Source: Miniimonas arenae
GTDB taxonomy: Bacteria > Actinomycetota > Actinomycetes > Actinomycetales > Beutenbergiaceae
Assembly: GCF_006351005.1 (NCBI RefSeq)
Contig: NZ_VENP01000001.1
Location: 124,001 to 188,000 of the forward strand
Length of the DNA: 64,000 bases
Direction of reading: 5' to 3'
The notes under the pieces were generated by a model that had not been told where the DNA came from, made no database searches, and saw nothing but the letters and a program-made list of their open reading frames with translations. Every line of letters begins with the position of its first letter. Positions within the stretch are counted from its first letter, which is position 1. Shown in pieces: positions 1 through 10,287 of this stretch. The translations under genes were made by a program, and so were the position numbers.

Positions 1-522
1 ACCCCGCCGGATCGCGTGCACGTCGAACGCCGAGACCGTCACGGGCCGCGCGGCGAGCGCGACCTCCTCCCCCGAGCGGACGCGCGCGTAGGAGCGCTTG
101 CCGTCCACCTTGATCGCGCTCACGGCGCTGGGCACCTGCTGGAGCGCTCCCGTGAGGCGAGCGACGCCGTCGTGCACCGCGGCGTCGGTGACGACCGTGG
201 CACCGACGGCAGCGGTCACCTCGCCCTCGGCGTCGTCCGTCACGGTCGCCTGGCCCAGGCGGATGGTGGCGTCGTAGGTCTTGTCGGCGCCCACCACGTA
301 GGTGAGCAGCCGGGTCGAGCGCCCGACGCCGAGCACCAGCACGCCGGTCGCCATCGGGTCGAGCGTGCCGGCATGGCCCACCTTGCGCGTGCGCAGCAGC
401 CGGCGGGAGCGGGCGACGACGTCGTGCGACGTCCAGCCCGCGGGCTTGTCCAGCACGAGGAGGCCGTCCGGCTCCGCGGGTGCGGAGCCGGACGGCCTCG
501 GTGTGCTCGTGTGCTCGGTCAG
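1..522 (-). CDS. truB: tRNA pseudouridine(55) synthase TruB, N-terminal part (cut by window edge)
   Basis: TruB isomerises U55 of the tRNA T-loop to pseudouridine. Reading the minus strand gives GLLVLDKPAGWTSHDVV, then KVGHAGTLDPMATGVLV, the catalytic-Asp motif of the family, then TYVVGADKTYDATIRLG; the frame stays open to base 1, so the C-terminus is outside the window. It follows rbfA directly, the usual actinobacterial order. The start is a problem: no ATG, GTG or TTG lies in frame between rbfA and the conserved GLLVLDK strand. Candidates are a CTG at 522-520 that overlaps the rbfA stop, or a GTG at 456-454 that would remove the first strand. An 18-bp hairpin (460-499) covers this region. 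Identity is certain; the start is not. Confidence 0.9.
   Translation of the reverse strand, partial: MTEHTSTPRPSGSAPAEPDGLLVLDKPAGWTSHDVVARSRRLLRTRKVGHAGTLDPMATGVLVLGVGRSTRLLTYVVGADKTYDATIRLGQATVTDDAEGEVTAAVGATVVTDAAVHDGVARLTGALQQVPSAVSAIKVDGKRSYARVRSGEEVALAARPVTVSAFDVHAIRRG
460..499 (-). terminator. Perfect 18-bp hairpin after rbfA, inside the 5' end of truB
   Basis: Arms 460-477 and 482-499 are perfect reverse complements with a 4-base loop (GGGT). It lies 20-59 bases past the rbfA stop and looks like a GC-rich intrinsic terminator or attenuator without a U-tract. It overlaps the region where truB must start, so it could also limit truB translation or readthrough. Confidence 0.7.
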
Positions 523-1034
523 CGGGACGCCTCGTCGTACGCGGGCCCGACGGCGTCGCTCACGTCCGCGTCGCTCTCGCCGTCGGCCTCGCCGTCGGTC
601 TCGTCGACGGACGCGTCCTCGGGTCGGCGGTACGGGTCGGCGTCGCCCGCGTAGGTGGCGCCCTCGGCGAGAGCGCGCACCTCCGCGTCACGCGCGGCGG
701 CGATCCGCAGCGCCTCGGCGATGTCGGCCGCCGTCTGCGGCGTGTGGTCGAGCTGGAACGCGAGGGTCGGCGTGAGCCGCACCCCGGTCCGCTTCCCGAC
801 CTCCGAACGCAGCAGGCCCTTGGCCGACTCGAGCGCGGCGGCCGTGGCCGTCGCCTCCTCCTCGGTCCCGAGCACCGTGTAGAACACCGTGGCGTTCTGC
901 AGGTCGCCGGTCACGTTGACGTCGGTGACGGTGACGAACCCGAGCCGCGGATCCTTGATCCGCTGCTCGAGCATCGTCGCCACGATCGTCTTGATCGCCT
1001 CGCCGAGCCGGATCGCGCGTGAGTTGTCGCTCAT
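519..1034 (-). CDS. rbfA: Ribosome-binding factor A
   Basis: RbfA is a small KH-like protein that binds the 30S precursor and helps mature the 16S 5' end, needed for growth in the cold. The 171-residue product starts [19 protein letters not shown] and has the family core ([29 protein letters not shown]) in residues about 25-55 and a C-terminal KH-like region to about 115. The last 50 residues are an acidic Asp/Glu/Ser-rich tail, common in actinobacteria. Its ATG overlaps the infB TGA (ATGA), so it is translationally coupled to infB. Confidence 0.96.
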   Translation of the reverse strand: MSDNSRAIRLGEAIKTIVATMLEQRIKDPRLGFVTVTDVNVTGDLQNATVFYTVLGTEEEATATAAALESAKGLLRSEVGKRTGVRLTPTLAFQLDHTPQTAADIAEALRIAAARDAEVRALAEGATYAGDADPYRRPEDASVDETDGEADGESDADVSDAVGPAYDEASR

Positions 1035-4000
1035 GCGCGCTCCTTCTCGCGGGTCTCGAACGTCTCGACGACGTCACCCTCGCGGATGTCGTTGAACGAG
1101 CCGAGCCCGATACCGCACTCGAAGCCGTCGCGCACCTCGGTGACGTCGTCCTTCTCGCGGCGCAGCGACTCGATGCGCAGGTTGTCCCCGACCACGACGC
1201 CGTCGCGCAGCACTCGCGCGGACGCGTTGCGCCGGATGAGACCGGAGCGCACGCGCGAACCCGCGATGTTGCCGAACTTGGAGCTGCGGAAGATCTGCAG
1301 GATCTCCGCCGTCCCGAGCTGGACCTCCTCGTAGATGGGCTTGAGCATGCCCTTGAGGGAGTTCTCGACGTCCTCGATGGCCGCGTAGATGACCGAGTAG
1401 TAGCGGATGTCGACGCCCTCGCGGTCGGCCAGCTCGGACACCCGGACGTCCGGGCGCACGTTGAAGCCGATGATGACGGCGTTGTCCACCGTCGCCAGGT
1501 TGACGTCGTTCTGCGTGATCGCACCGACACCGCGGTGGATGATCCGCAGGTCGACCTCGTCGCCCACGTCGATCTTGAGCAGCGCGTCCTCGAGTGCCTC
1601 GACGGCACCGGACACGTCGCCCTTGATGATGAGGTTGAGCGTGTCGACCTTGCCCTGCTCGACGGCCGCGTTGAAGTCCTCGAGGCTCATGCGCTTGCGA
1701 CGCTTGGCCAGGAGGGCAGCACGCTCGGCGGCGTCACGCTTGTCGGCGATCTGCCGGGCCGTGCGGTCGTCCGGCGCCACCAGGAAGGAGTCGCCGGCCC
1801 GCGGGACCGAGGTCAGACCCAGCACCTGGACGGGCGCGGACGGGCCGGCCTCGCTCAGGTTGTCGCCGCGGTCGTCGAACATCGCCCGGACTCGGCCGTA
1901 GGCCGTGCCCGCCACGATGGAGTCGCCGACCTTGAGCGTGCCGGACTGGACCAGGACGGTCGCGACCGAGCCGCGACCCTTGTCCAGGTTCGCCTCGATG
2001 GCCACGCCGCGCGCGTCCTTGTTCGGGTTCGCCCGCAGGTCCAGGGCCGCGTCCGCGGTGAGCAGGACGGCCTCGAGCAGCTCGTCGATGCCCGTGCGGT
2101 TCTTGGCGGACACGTTGACGAACATCGTGTCGCCGCCGTACGCCTCGGCCACCAGGTTGTACTCGGTGAGCTGCTGCATCACCTTGTCGGGGTTCGCCCC
2201 CTCCTTGTCGACCTTGTTGACGGCGACGACGATCGGCACGTTGGCGGCCTGGGCGTGGTTGAGCGCCTCGACCGTCTGCGGCATCACGCCGTCGTCGGCC
2301 GCGACCACGAGGATCGCGATGTCGGTGACGTCGGCACCACGCGCACGCATGGCGGTGAACGCCTCGTGACCCGGGGTGTCGATGAAGGTGATCGCGCGGT
2401 CCTCGCCCTCGTGCTCCACCGACACCTGGTAGGCGCCGATGTGCTGGGTGATGCCGCCGGCCTCGCCCGCGACGACGTCCGTGGACCGGATGGCGTCGAG
2501 GAGCTTGGTCTTTCCGTGGTCGACGTGACCCATGACGGTGACGACCGGCGGGCGTGCCACCAGGTCCTCGTCGCCCTCGGCCTCGAGCTCGGCGTCCAGG
2601 TCGATGTCGAACTGGCCGAGCAGCTCGCGGTCCTCGTCCTCCGGGGACACGATCTCGACGACGTAGCCGAGCTCGACGCCCAGCGCCTCGAGGGTGCCCT
2701 CGTCGAGCGCCTGCGTGACAGTGGCCATCTCACCGAGGTGGAACAGCACCGTCACGAGGCTCGCGGGGTTCGCGTCGATCCGGTCGGCGAAGTCCGTCAG
2801 GCTCGCGCCACGACGGATCCGCACCACGGTGGTGCCGTCGCCGCGGGGAACCTGCACGCCGCCGATCGACGGCGCGGACATCTGCTCGAACTCCTGGCGC
2901 TTCGCCCGACGCGACTTGCGTGCGCGGACCGGCTTGCCCCCGGCGCGACCGAACGCGCCCTGGGTGCCGCCGCGACCACCACGGCCCGCGGGACCGCCGC
3001 CACCGGGACGACTCCCGCCGCCGGCGCCACCAGCACCGCCGCCGGGACCGCCGAAGCCGCCACCGCCGCCGGGACGACCACCGCCGCCGCCGTAACCGCC
3101 GCCGCCACCGGGACGACCGCGTCCGGGCGCGCCGGCGCCACCGCGTGCCGGGGCACCGGGACGGCCGACGGCGCTGCGGCCGGGCATCGAGGAGGGTGAG
3201 GGGCGAGGACCGCCGGGACGCGGGCCGGCCGCACCCGTGCCGCCGGGACGCGGACCGGCGGTGCCGCCGGGACGGGGCCCGGCGCTGCCACCGGAACCAC
3301 CGGGACGAGGCATGCCCTGCGAGGCCGCGAACGGGTTGTTGCCCGGACGCGCGCCGGGACGCGGACCGGCAGCGCCACCGCCGCCGCCCGAGCCGCCGGA
3401 GCGCGGCATGCCCTGCGAGGGCGCGAACGGGTTGTTGCCCGGTCGCGTGGACTGACGCGGCCCGGGGGTCGCGCCGCGTGCGCCGTCGGGGCGCATCTGA
3501 CCGCCACCCTCGGCGCGCCGCTGGTCACCCGGACGCGGGGTGCTCGCGGGACGCGGAGCCGGGCGAGCCGGCGCGGGCCGGAACTCGGCCGACGAGGAGC
3601 CCTCGGTCGGAGCCGGGGCCGTGGACGCGGCCGACCCAGCGGGGGCGGCCGGACGCTCGGACTCGGCCAGGCGCGGGGCGGTCTGCCCGGCCGGCGTGGC
3701 CGGGGCTGCGGCTGCGGGTGCCTGGGGCGCCGGCGGAGCGGGAGCCTGAGGCGCTGCGGGCGCGGGTGCCTGGGGTGCCGCCGGGGCGGACGCCTCGGCG
3801 GGGGCGGCGCTCGTCGCGCTCGTATCGGCCGGACGTGCCGTCGGACGGCTCGTGCGGGGCGCGGGGGTCGAGCCCCCGGCTGTCGGGGCGCCACCGGCCG
3901 GCGCACCCGCGGGCGCTCCGGAACCGGCGAGCTGCTCGCGAACGCGCCGCACCACGGGCGGCTCGATCGTCGAGGACGCCGACTTCGCGTACTCCCCCAT

Positions 4001-4078
4001 CTCTTGCAGACGGGAGAGCATCGTCTTGCTGTCTATCCCGAGCTCTCGTGCCAGCTCGTGGACTCGGACCTTGGCCAC
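1031..4078 (-). CDS. infB: Translation initiation factor IF-2
   Basis: IF-2 is the GTPase that delivers fMet-tRNA to the 30S subunit and promotes subunit joining. The 1015-residue protein starts (GTG) with the IF2_N domain [15 protein letters not shown] and has a long Pro/Ala/Gly-rich linker (about residues 60-390) with repeats of the type NNPFAxSQGMPR and glycine-rich runs. The G domain carries [16 protein letters not shown] and NKVDKEG; beta-barrel domains and the C-terminal fMet-tRNA binding domain follow. The long linker is typical of actinobacterial IF-2. It lies between ylxR and rbfA in the nusA-infB operon. Confidence 0.98.
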   Translation of the reverse strand: MAKVRVHELARELGIDSKTMLSRLQEMGEYAKSASSTIEPPVVRRVREQLAGSGAPAGAPAGGAPTAGGSTPAPRTSRPTARPADTSATSAAPAEASAPAAPQAPAPAAPQAPAPPAPQAPAAAAPATPAGQTAPRLAESERPAAPAGSAASTAPAPTEGSSSAEFRPAPARPAPRPASTPRPGDQRRAEGGGQMRPDGARGATPGPRQSTRPGNNPFAPSQGMPRSGGSGGGGGAAGPRPGARPGNNPFAASQGMPRPGGSGGSAGPRPGGTAGPRPGGTGAAGPRPGGPRPSPSSMPGRSAVGRPGAPARGGAGAPGRGRPGGGGGYGGGGGRPGGGGGFGGPGGGAGGAGGGSRPGGGGPAGRGGRGGTQGAFGRAGGKPVRARKSRRAKRQEFEQMSAPSIGGVQVPRGDGTTVVRIRRGASLTDFADRIDANPASLVTVLFHLGEMATVTQALDEGTLEALGVELGYVVEIVSPEDEDRELLGQFDIDLDAELEAEGDEDLVARPPVVTVMGHVDHGKTKLLDAIRSTDVVAGEAGGITQHIGAYQVSVEHEGEDRAITFIDTPGHEAFTAMRARGADVTDIAILVVAADDGVMPQTVEALNHAQAANVPIVVAVNKVDKEGANPDKVMQQLTEYNLVAEAYGGDTMFVNVSAKNRTGIDELLEAVLLTADAALDLRANPNKDARGVAIEANLDKGRGSVATVLVQSGTLKVGDSIVAGTAYGRVRAMFDDRGDNLSEAGPSAPVQVLGLTSVPRAGDSFLVAPDDRTARQIADKRDAAERAALLAKRRKRMSLEDFNAAVEQGKVDTLNLIIKGDVSGAVEALEDALLKIDVGDEVDLRIIHRGVGAITQNDVNLATVDNAVIIGFNVRPDVRVSELADREGVDIRYYSVIYAAIEDVENSLKGMLKPIYEEVQLGTAEILQIFRSSKFGNIAGSRVRSGLIRRNASARVLRDGVVVGDNLRIESLRREKDDVTEVRDGFECGIGLGSFNDIREGDVVETFETREKERA

Positions 4079-4148
4079 AACACTCCTTCTCCGGGTCCAC
4101 CCGGGAAGGGGGGACCACGATCAGTGGGTCGAGCTCATTGCTGAGTAC

Positions 4149-4607
4149 TCATCGGGTGCCCATCGGCGTGTCAACCCGCTCTCGTCGCTCGTTGCTCTGC
4201 TCGATGCTCCTGCCTGGTGCAGAAGCTGATGCGGCGCCGTGCACCGCCCCCGACTCGAACCACGCGACCACCGCCGTCGTGTCCACCGGTCCCTGCAGAC
4301 GCAGGGCCCGGACGACACCGCCGCGGCGGAGCGCCAGCTCGAGGCAGGACTGCGACGGGTGAAGCCACCCGCCACGCCCCGGTGCGCTGCGGCCCTCGTC
4401 GACGACCACCCGGGGGTGGTCGCCGTCCCGGACCAGGCGCACCAGCTCAGTTCGTGCCCCCTTGCCGCGGCACCCGACGCACGTGCGGACCGGGCCACCT
4501 GGACCCGGCGCGGGCCGCGCGTCAGCGCGGCTCGAGGTCGGGGCGGAGGTGGTCACCGGCTCGCGGACGTCGGGTGCGGACGAGCGTGGGGACACGGAAC
4601 CGTCCAT
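4149..4607 (-). CDS. ylxR: YlxR family (DUF448) RNA-binding protein
   Basis: YlxR proteins are small nucleic-acid-binding proteins encoded between nusA and infB, with proposed roles in RNA processing or transcription. The core is recognisable as RTCVGCRGKGARTELVRLVR followed by GRGGWLHPSQSCLELALRRGG. I place the start at the ATG 4607-4605 (MDGSVSPRSS), which begins 4 bases after the nusA stop; an upstream frame extension into nusA is unlikely to be used. The result is 152 residues, longer than the usual 90-110 because of a low-complexity N-terminus and a C-terminal tail. Confidence 0.88.
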   Translation of the reverse strand: MDGSVSPRSSAPDVREPVTTSAPTSSRADARPAPGPGGPVRTCVGCRGKGARTELVRLVRDGDHPRVVVDEGRSAPGRGGWLHPSQSCLELALRRGGVVRALRLQGPVDTTAVVAWFESGAVHGAASASAPGRSIEQSNERRERVDTPMGTR

Positions 4608-4611
4608 CAGT

Positions 4612-5652
4612 CTACCCCCGGGGCTGCCCGGCGGGCGACCCGGGGTCGCTCGGACCCTGCTCACCCTCGCCCTCGGCGTCGGACCGGATGTCGATCCGCC
4701 AGCCCGTCAGCCGCGCCGCGAGCCGCGCGTTCTGGCCCTCCTTGCCGATCGCGAGGGACAGCTGGTAGTCCGGCACGACGACGCGCGCGGCGCGCGCCTC
4801 GAGGTCCACCACCGTCACGCTGCTCACCCGCGCCGGCGACAGCGCCGCCGCGACGAACCGCGCCGGGTCGGTGTGGAAGTCGACGATGTCGATCTTCTCC
4901 CCCCGCAGCTCCGCCATGACGGCGCGCACGCGCTGACCCATCGGACCGATGCACGCCCCCTTGGCGTTCAGCCCGGCGACGCGCGAGGCGACGGCGACCT
5001 TGCTGCGGTGACCCGCCTCCCGAGCAAGGGCGATGATCTCCACGCTCCCGTCGGCGACCTCGGGCACCTCGTGCTCGAACAGCTTGCGGACGAAGTTGGG
5101 GTGCGTGCGCGAGAGCGTGATGAGGGGGCCGCGCGGACCGCGGGCCACCTCGGTCACGTACGCCCGGATGCGCTCACCGTGCTCGAACACCTCGCCCGGC
5201 ACCTGCTCGTGCGCCGGCAGCGTGGCCTCCACGCCCTTGGCGAGCTCCACGAGCACCGCGCCCTGGCGGCCGCCCTGCTGCACCACACCCGACACGAGCT
5301 GGAGCTTCGTCCCGCGGAAGTCGCCCAGCACGCGCTCGTCCTCGGCGTCGCGCAGCCGCTGCACGATGACGCTGCGCGCCGTCGCGGCGGCCATCCGGCC
5401 GAAGCCCTCGGGAGTGTCCTCGTAGGTCTGCGTCACGGGCGGCTCGCCGTCGTCGCCCTCCGAGACGACCTCCGTGACGAGCACCGCCACGTGGCCCGTG
5501 GACCGGTCGAGCTCGACGCGCGCACCCGGCTTCGCGCCCGGCGTGCGCTCGTACGCGGTGAGCAGCGCCTGCTCGATCGCGCCGATCAGCACGTCGAGGG
5601 GAATCTCGTTCTCGCGGCCGATCAGCCGCAGTCCTGCCATGTCGACGTCCAT
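4612..5652 (-). CDS. nusA: Transcription termination/antitermination factor NusA
   Basis: NusA binds RNA polymerase and nascent RNA and modulates pausing, termination and antitermination. The 346-residue protein has the N-terminal RNAP-binding domain ([21 protein letters not shown]), an S1 domain, and two KH domains (about 200-330; [35 protein letters not shown]). It lacks the C-terminal acidic repeats of enterobacterial NusA, as is normal in actinobacteria. The ATG overlaps the rimP stop (ATGA), showing coupling with rimP, and ylxR follows immediately. Confidence 0.97.
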   Translation of the reverse strand: MDVDMAGLRLIGRENEIPLDVLIGAIEQALLTAYERTPGAKPGARVELDRSTGHVAVLVTEVVSEGDDGEPPVTQTYEDTPEGFGRMAAATARSVIVQRLRDAEDERVLGDFRGTKLQLVSGVVQQGGRQGAVLVELAKGVEATLPAHEQVPGEVFEHGERIRAYVTEVARGPRGPLITLSRTHPNFVRKLFEHEVPEVADGSVEIIALAREAGHRSKVAVASRVAGLNAKGACIGPMGQRVRAVMAELRGEKIDIVDFHTDPARFVAAALSPARVSSVTVVDLEARAARVVVPDYQLSLAIGKEGQNARLAARLTGWRIDIRSDAEGEGEQGPSDPGSPAGQPRG

Positions 5653-6149
5653 CAGTCCTCCTCCAGCCGTCGCAGCTCGACCTCGACGACCGCGTTCTCG
5701 ATCGTGGAATAGGGCACGACGGCGTCGCTCCCGTCCACGCGCAGGGTCACCCCGGTCTCGTCGGCACCGACCACGCGGCCGGTCACCGAGCGCGCCGCAC
5801 CGTCCGCGATCGCGGCCGCCGTGCGACGCGCGGTCACCAGCCGACCCTCGGCGCGACGGAAGTGCCGAGGCGAGGTGAGCGGGCGGTCCACGCCGGGCGT
5901 GGTGACCTCGAGCGTGTAGGCGCCGGGGATGACGTCACGCTCGTCGAGGGCGGCGGAGATGGCCCGCGAGGCCTCGCCGAGCAGGTCCGACCCGAGGGAC
6001 CCGGGTCCGTCGGCGAGGTCGAGCACCACGCGAACGAGGCGCCGCTTGCCGACCGAGCGCACCTCCACGGCCTCCAGAGCGAGGTCGTGGAGTCGGACGA
6101 CCGGCTCGACCACGGCTCCGATGCGTCGGTCCAGGGTGTCGCTCGCCAT
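5652..6149 (-). CDS. rimP: Ribosome maturation factor RimP
   Basis: RimP assists 30S assembly, binding before S12. I choose the ATG at 6149 ([18 protein letters not shown]), giving 165 residues, the normal family size; the upstream frame continues without a better start. Family features include [14 protein letters not shown], an [10 protein letters not shown] helix, [20 protein letters not shown] and a C-terminal SH3-like domain. It is the first gene of the rimP-nusA-ylxR-infB-rbfA unit and is divergent from the DUF4439 gene, so the 136-bp gap 6150-6285 should hold both promoters. Confidence 0.96.
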   Translation of the reverse strand: MASDTLDRRIGAVVEPVVRLHDLALEAVEVRSVGKRRLVRVVLDLADGPGSLGSDLLGEASRAISAALDERDVIPGAYTLEVTTPGVDRPLTSPRHFRRAEGRLVTARRTAAAIADGAARSVTGRVVGADETGVTLRVDGSDAVVPYSTIENAVVEVELRRLEED

Positions 6150-6272
6150 CTCGTCTCCAGTTGTCGCCGTGCCCAGTCGCCCCGCGCGGGGCGCCCCCGG
6201 CGGACCGGCGCGCGGCGATCGAGACTCAGGTCCGATCGGCACGGCGTGGTCACCACCGGGGCCGCACAAGAC

Positions 6273-6278
6273 TACCCT
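6273..6278 (+). promoter_or_regulatory. Putative -10 element, leaderless DUF4439 gene
   Basis: TACCCT lies 7 bases before the GTG at 6286 and no Shine-Dalgarno sequence fits between them. This spacing puts transcription start at the start codon, as in leaderless actinobacterial mRNAs. No clear -35 hexamer is seen. Confidence 0.45.
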
Positions 6279-6285
6279 CGACCGC

Positions 6286-7305
6286 GTGCCAGGCCGTCCC
6301 CGCGCTTCGATCGCGCGCGCTCTCGCGGTGGCGAGCCTCGCCGTCGGGCTCTGCGTCGGACTCTCGGGCTGCGGGGTCCGCCTCGACGTCCCGCCCCCCG
6401 CGATCCCGACGGCGGACGCCGCCGAGCAGGCGCGTGCGGACGCCGTCGCGACGGCCGACGCGATCGCCGCACAGGCGACCGCGCTGGCGGGCCTCGGCGT
6501 GGCGGACCCGACCCTGGCGACCCAGATCGCGGCGGGCAGCACGGCCCAGGCCGGCGCCCTCGGCGGCACGTGGACGCCGCCGGCGCGGCCGAGCGCGAGC
6601 GCCGATCCGAGTGACGACGGGGCGAGTGCCACCGACGACGCCACCGGCGCGCCCACCTCGGCGGATCCGACCGTGGACCTCGTGAACGCCCTCGTCACCG
6701 GTGCCGCGCAGGCGCGCGCCGGCGCGGGTGCGACCTCGGGCGACACCGCGACGCTGCTGGGCTCGATCGCCGTCTGGCGCTCGCTCGCGGCGCACCAGCT
6801 CGCCTCGACCCTGCCTGCGGAGACGCTCACGGGAATCGCGCCCACCCTCCCGGCCGGGGGCACCGACCTCACCGCCGTCGGCCTGTCGAGCCTCTCGGGC
6901 GTCGACGACCTGATCCGCGGCCTGGACGCCGCGGCGTTCGGCTACGAGACGCTCGCGGCCCGCACCGACGACGACGCCCGGGCGGCCGACTGGGCCGCGC
7001 GCGCCACGGCGCTGCGCCGCGCGGGCGAGGCCGTGGCGAGCGCGGCCGACGTCTCGGGGACCGCGGCCGATCCGCGCGAGGCGCTGTACGACGTCGCCGA
7101 TCTCGTCGCGCTCGACCCGTCCGCCGCGGCCGCCTCGCTCGAGACCGAGGTGGCCGGGCTCTGGCTCACGGCGCCGCTGCCCGCGGGCCTGCGCCCGGCG
7201 GGCGTGGACGCCGCCGTCGAGGCGCTCCTGCGTGCCCGCGAGCTGGGTCCGCTCGCGGCGCTCGACTCCCCCGCAGCCGTGCTGCCGGGACTCGCGGCGC
7301 CCTGA
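6286..7305 (+). CDS. DUF4439 ferritin-like lipoprotein
   Basis: Probable exported lipoprotein of 339 residues with unknown function. The GTG start gives a signal peptide (ARALAVASLAVGLCVGLSGC) with a lipobox LSGC near residue 25. A low-complexity Ala/Pro/Ser/Thr stretch follows. The C-terminal ~150 residues form predicted helices with AAHQ and GYETLAA segments that fit the DUF4439 ferritin-like family; a gene of this family sits between rimP and proS in mycobacteria too, and this synteny is the main support. Whether it binds metal cannot be judged: few Glu/His pairs typical of di-iron ferritins are visible. Divergent from rimP, convergent with proS. Confidence 0.75.
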   Translation: MPGRPRASIARALAVASLAVGLCVGLSGCGVRLDVPPPAIPTADAAEQARADAVATADAIAAQATALAGLGVADPTLATQIAAGSTAQAGALGGTWTPPARPSASADPSDDGASATDDATGAPTSADPTVDLVNALVTGAAQARAGAGATSGDTATLLGSIAVWRSLAAHQLASTLPAETLTGIAPTLPAGGTDLTAVGLSSLSGVDDLIRGLDAAAFGYETLAARTDDDARAADWAARATALRRAGEAVASAADVSGTAADPREALYDVADLVALDPSAAAASLETEVAGLWLTAPLPAGLRPAGVDAAVEALLRARELGPLAALDSPAAVLPGLAAP

Positions 7306-7333
7306 CGCCGAGCCCGCCGCTGCCCGACCCGAC

Positions 7334-9130
7334 TCAGCGCAGCGAGTCGACCGTCTCGGCGACCACGCCCACGGCCTCGGCCACCGGGACCTCGCGGGTC
7401 ACGCCCGAGGCGCGCTGACGCACCTCGACCACGCCGTCCGCGAGGCCGCGGCCGACGACGACCACCACGGGCACGCCGAGCAGCTCGGCGTCGGCGAACT
7501 TCACGCCCGGTGACACCTTGCGCCGGTCGTCGTAGAGCACCTCGATGCCCGCGAGCTCGGCACCGGCAGCGATCGCCTCGGCCGCCTCGAACACGGCCTC
7601 GTCGCGGCCGGTGGCCACGAGGTGCACGTGCGCGGGCGCGACGGCGACGGGCCAGGTCAGGCCCTTGTCGTCGTGGTAGGCCTCGGCCAGGGCGGCGACG
7701 GCGCGGGAGACCCCGACCCCGTAGGAGCCCATGTGGACCAGGCGCGCCTTGCCGTTCTGGTCCAGGACCGTCAGGCCGAGGGCCTGGGAGTACTTCGTGC
7801 CCAGGTCGAACACGTGGCCCATCTCGATCCCGCGGGCGAGCTCGAGCGGGCCCGACCCGTCCGGCGCGGAGTCGCCGGCGCGCACGTCCGCGCCCTCGAC
7901 CGTGCCGTCCGCGGTGAAGTCCCGGCCGGCGACGAGGTCGAACACGTGCCGGCCCGGCTGGTCCGCGCCGGTGATCCAGCGCGTGCCGGGCACGATGCGC
8001 GGGTCGAGCAGGTAGCGCACGGCGCCGGCCGTGATCGTGCCGTCCTCGGCGAGCGTGCGGGGCGCACCGTTCGGTCCCAGCGCGCCCGGGCCGATGTAGC
8101 CCTTGACGAGCTCGGGGTGCGCGGCGAAGTCCGCCTCGCCCGCCTGCTCGACCTCGGCCGGCGCGAGCGACGCCTCGAGCCGCTTCATGTCGACCTCGCG
8201 GTCGCCGGGCACGCCGATCACCACGACCTCGCGACGGCCGTCCGGCCAGGTGAGCGCGACGACGACGTTCTTGAGCGTGTCGGCCGCCGTCCAGGCGCGG
8301 TCGGGGCGCGGGAAACGCTCGTTCGCGACGGCTACGAGGGTCGCGATCGTCGGGGTGTCCGGCGTGTCCTCGACGTGCGCGGCCGGGACGTCGGAGGCGT
8401 CCACGTCCGGCGGAACCGGGGTCGTGACGGCCTCGACGTTCGCGGCGTACCCGCCGGGCGAGCGCACGAAGGTGTCCTCGCCGATCGGCGAGGGCACGAG
8501 GAACTCCTCGCTGCGCGACCCGCCCATCGCGCCCGACGTCGCCGTCACGATCACGTACGGCAGGCCGAGCCGGGTGAAGATCCGCTCGTACGCGTCGCGC
8601 TGCGCCTGGTAGGAGGCGCGGTGGCTCTCGGCGTCGAGATCGAACGTGTAGGCGTCCTTCATGATGAACTCGCGCCCACGCAGCAGGCCCGCACGCGGAC
8701 GGGCCTCGTCGCGGTACTTCGTCTGGATCTGGAACAGCGTGAGCGGCAGGTCCTTGTAGGAGGAGTACAGGTCCTTGACGACCAGGGTGAACATCTCCTC
8801 GTGCGTGGGCGCGAGGAGATAGTCGTTCTCGCGGCGGTCCTTGAGCCGGAAGAGGTTGGGTCCGTACTCGGTCCACCGGTTGGTCGCCTCGTAGGGCTCG
8901 CGCGGCAGCAGCGCCGGGAAGTGGATCTCCTGGGCCCCCGCAGCGGCCATCTCCTCGCGCACGACTGCCTTGACCTTCGCGAGCACCCGCAGACCCAGCG
9001 GTAGCCAGGTGTAGATGCCGGGGGCCGCGCGCCGGATGTATCCGGCGCGCACCAGCAGCTTGTGGGAGTCGACCTCGGCGTCGACCGGGTCGTCGCGCAG
9101 GGTGCGCAGGAACAGGGAGGACATCCGCAT
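7334..9130 (-). CDS. proS: Prolyl-tRNA synthetase
   Basis: Class II synthetase charging tRNA-Pro. I start at the ATG 9130 ([20 protein letters not shown]; 598 residues); ATG 9124 is an equal alternative, and the open frame upstream runs into the repeat array and is not coding. Family features: [25 protein letters not shown], motif 2 [19 protein letters not shown], then [20 protein letters not shown]. An editing (INS) domain sits between motifs 2 and 3, and motif 3/anticodon-binding domain include [20 protein letters not shown]. This is the bacterial-type ProRS with editing domain. Confidence 0.97.
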   Translation of the reverse strand: MRMSSLFLRTLRDDPVDAEVDSHKLLVRAGYIRRAAPGIYTWLPLGLRVLAKVKAVVREEMAAAGAQEIHFPALLPREPYEATNRWTEYGPNLFRLKDRRENDYLLAPTHEEMFTLVVKDLYSSYKDLPLTLFQIQTKYRDEARPRAGLLRGREFIMKDAYTFDLDAESHRASYQAQRDAYERIFTRLGLPYVIVTATSGAMGGSRSEEFLVPSPIGEDTFVRSPGGYAANVEAVTTPVPPDVDASDVPAAHVEDTPDTPTIATLVAVANERFPRPDRAWTAADTLKNVVVALTWPDGRREVVVIGVPGDREVDMKRLEASLAPAEVEQAGEADFAAHPELVKGYIGPGALGPNGAPRTLAEDGTITAGAVRYLLDPRIVPGTRWITGADQPGRHVFDLVAGRDFTADGTVEGADVRAGDSAPDGSGPLELARGIEMGHVFDLGTKYSQALGLTVLDQNGKARLVHMGSYGVGVSRAVAALAEAYHDDKGLTWPVAVAPAHVHLVATGRDEAVFEAAEAIAAGAELAGIEVLYDDRRKVSPGVKFADAELLGVPVVVVVGRGLADGVVEVRQRASGVTREVPVAEAVGVVAETVDSLR

Positions 9131-9217
9131 CAGCACGCGAACCAGCCTAGTTCGCTGCGGGTGCGGCCCGTGCACGACGGCGAGCCCGCCTCGCGCGGGC
9201 GGGTGGCACCCGCGCGG

Positions 9218-9363
9218 GAGCGCCGGGTTGCGGTGACGGGCCACGCCGAGCGCTGGGTTACGGCTACGCGGCGACACCGAGCGCCGGGTTGTGGTCACGA
9301 GTGAGCGCCGTGGTGACCACAACTCAGCGCTCGCCGAGGCCCGGTGACCACAGCTCAGCGTTC
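9218..9363. repeat. Array of five 20-bp repeats, three direct and two inverted
   Basis: Units at 9218-9237, 9248-9267 and 9279-9298 match the consensus GAGCGCYGRGTTGTGGTCAC; units at 9313-9332 and 9344-9363 are the same element on the other strand. Neighbouring units start about 30-31 bases apart. Units 3 and 4 face each other across 14 bases and could pair as a long hairpin or cruciform (18 of 20 bases). The array fills the 293-bp gap between the GNAT stop and the proS start; just beyond it the motif CTCCGGCT recurs several times near 9390-9425. Confidence 0.8.
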
Positions 9364-9423
9364 GCGAATGCCGGGGCGCCGAACGCCGGCTCCGGCTCCC
9401 TCCGGCTACAACCGCACCTCCGG

Positions 9424-10281
9424 CTACAGCACGATCGTCGTGTACCCGCCGACCTGGTCGAACCCCACCCGGCGGTACGTGCGCCGCGCTGCGGTGTTGT
9501 AGTCGTTGACGTACAGCGAGACGGTGCGCGCTCCCAGCTCCCGGGCGCGCTCGACCACGGCGGCGGTGCCGGCCGCGCCGAGGCCACGCCCGCGCGCGTC
9601 GGGCGCCACCCAGACGCCCTGGATCTGCGCCACGCCGAGCGACATCGCGCCGATCTCCGCCTTGAACAGCACCCGCGCCGTCGGACCCTCGCCCTCCATC
9701 ACCACGAACGAGCGGCCCGCCTCGAGCAGCTGGCGCACCCGCGCGGCGTAGCCGCCGCCGGCGGACAGCGGGGAGTACCCGTACTCCTCGGTGAACATCG
9801 CCACGCTCGCGGGGAGCATGACGTCGATCTCGTCGGGGCGGGCTGGGCGCACCCGGACGTCGCCGGGGATCCGGGGTGGCGTGGCGAGCGCGAGCGAGGG
9901 CTGCTCACGCACCTGGCGCGGCTCGGGCCACGCGAGCGCGAGCCGGTTCCACACCGCGTGCACGGCGGTGGCGTCGCCGACGAGCGACGCGAACCGCCGG
10001 CCCTGCTCGATCACGGCGCCGGCGATCTGGTCGAGCCCGCGTCCGCTCGGGCTCACCGGCACGATGTTCGGGCCGACCCAGGCGAGCGCCTGCAGCTCAC
10101 CGTGCTCGAACGTCCCCCAGGCGCCGGCCCCCGCGTAGGAGCGCACACCGGACTCGTCCAGGCGCACCGACGCGAGCACCGCGGCGACGGGGTCGCGCGC
10201 GCACAAGGCGTACGCCGCGCCGAGGTCCTCGGGACGCAGCGGTCGCGCGCCGCTCGCGGCTGCCCACCTCACGCCGGCCAC
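9424..10281 (-). CDS. GNAT family N-acetyltransferase
   Basis: A 285-residue protein with two parts: an N-terminal ~140 residues (DUF4081-like in related actinobacterial proteins) and a C-terminal GNAT domain with the acetyl-CoA loop [19 protein letters not shown] and the late motif [16 protein letters not shown]. Substrate unknown. In mycobacteria a homologous GNAT gene follows ispG and rseP; here it lies 6 bases after rseP, with no ispG between. Probably cotranscribed with rseP. Confidence 0.85.
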   Translation of the reverse strand: MAGVRWAAASGARPLRPEDLGAAYALCARDPVAAVLASVRLDESGVRSYAGAGAWGTFEHGELQALAWVGPNIVPVSPSGRGLDQIAGAVIEQGRRFASLVGDATAVHAVWNRLALAWPEPRQVREQPSLALATPPRIPGDVRVRPARPDEIDVMLPASVAMFTEEYGYSPLSAGGGYAARVRQLLEAGRSFVVMEGEGPTARVLFKAEIGAMSLGVAQIQGVWVAPDARGRGLGAAGTAAVVERARELGARTVSLYVNDYNTAARRTYRRVGFDQVGGYTTIVL

Positions 10282-10287
10282 CTCACG

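Noticed and set aside
1019-3199. 726-codon open frame on the plus strand opposite infB
   Set aside because: It is the antisense shadow of the well-conserved infB gene; the translation is His/Arg/Asp-rich without domains, as expected from GC-skewed third positions.
9218-9363. Short CRISPR or IS end
   Set aside because: Units are inverted in the second half, the gaps are only about 10 bases, and no transposase or cas gene is near.
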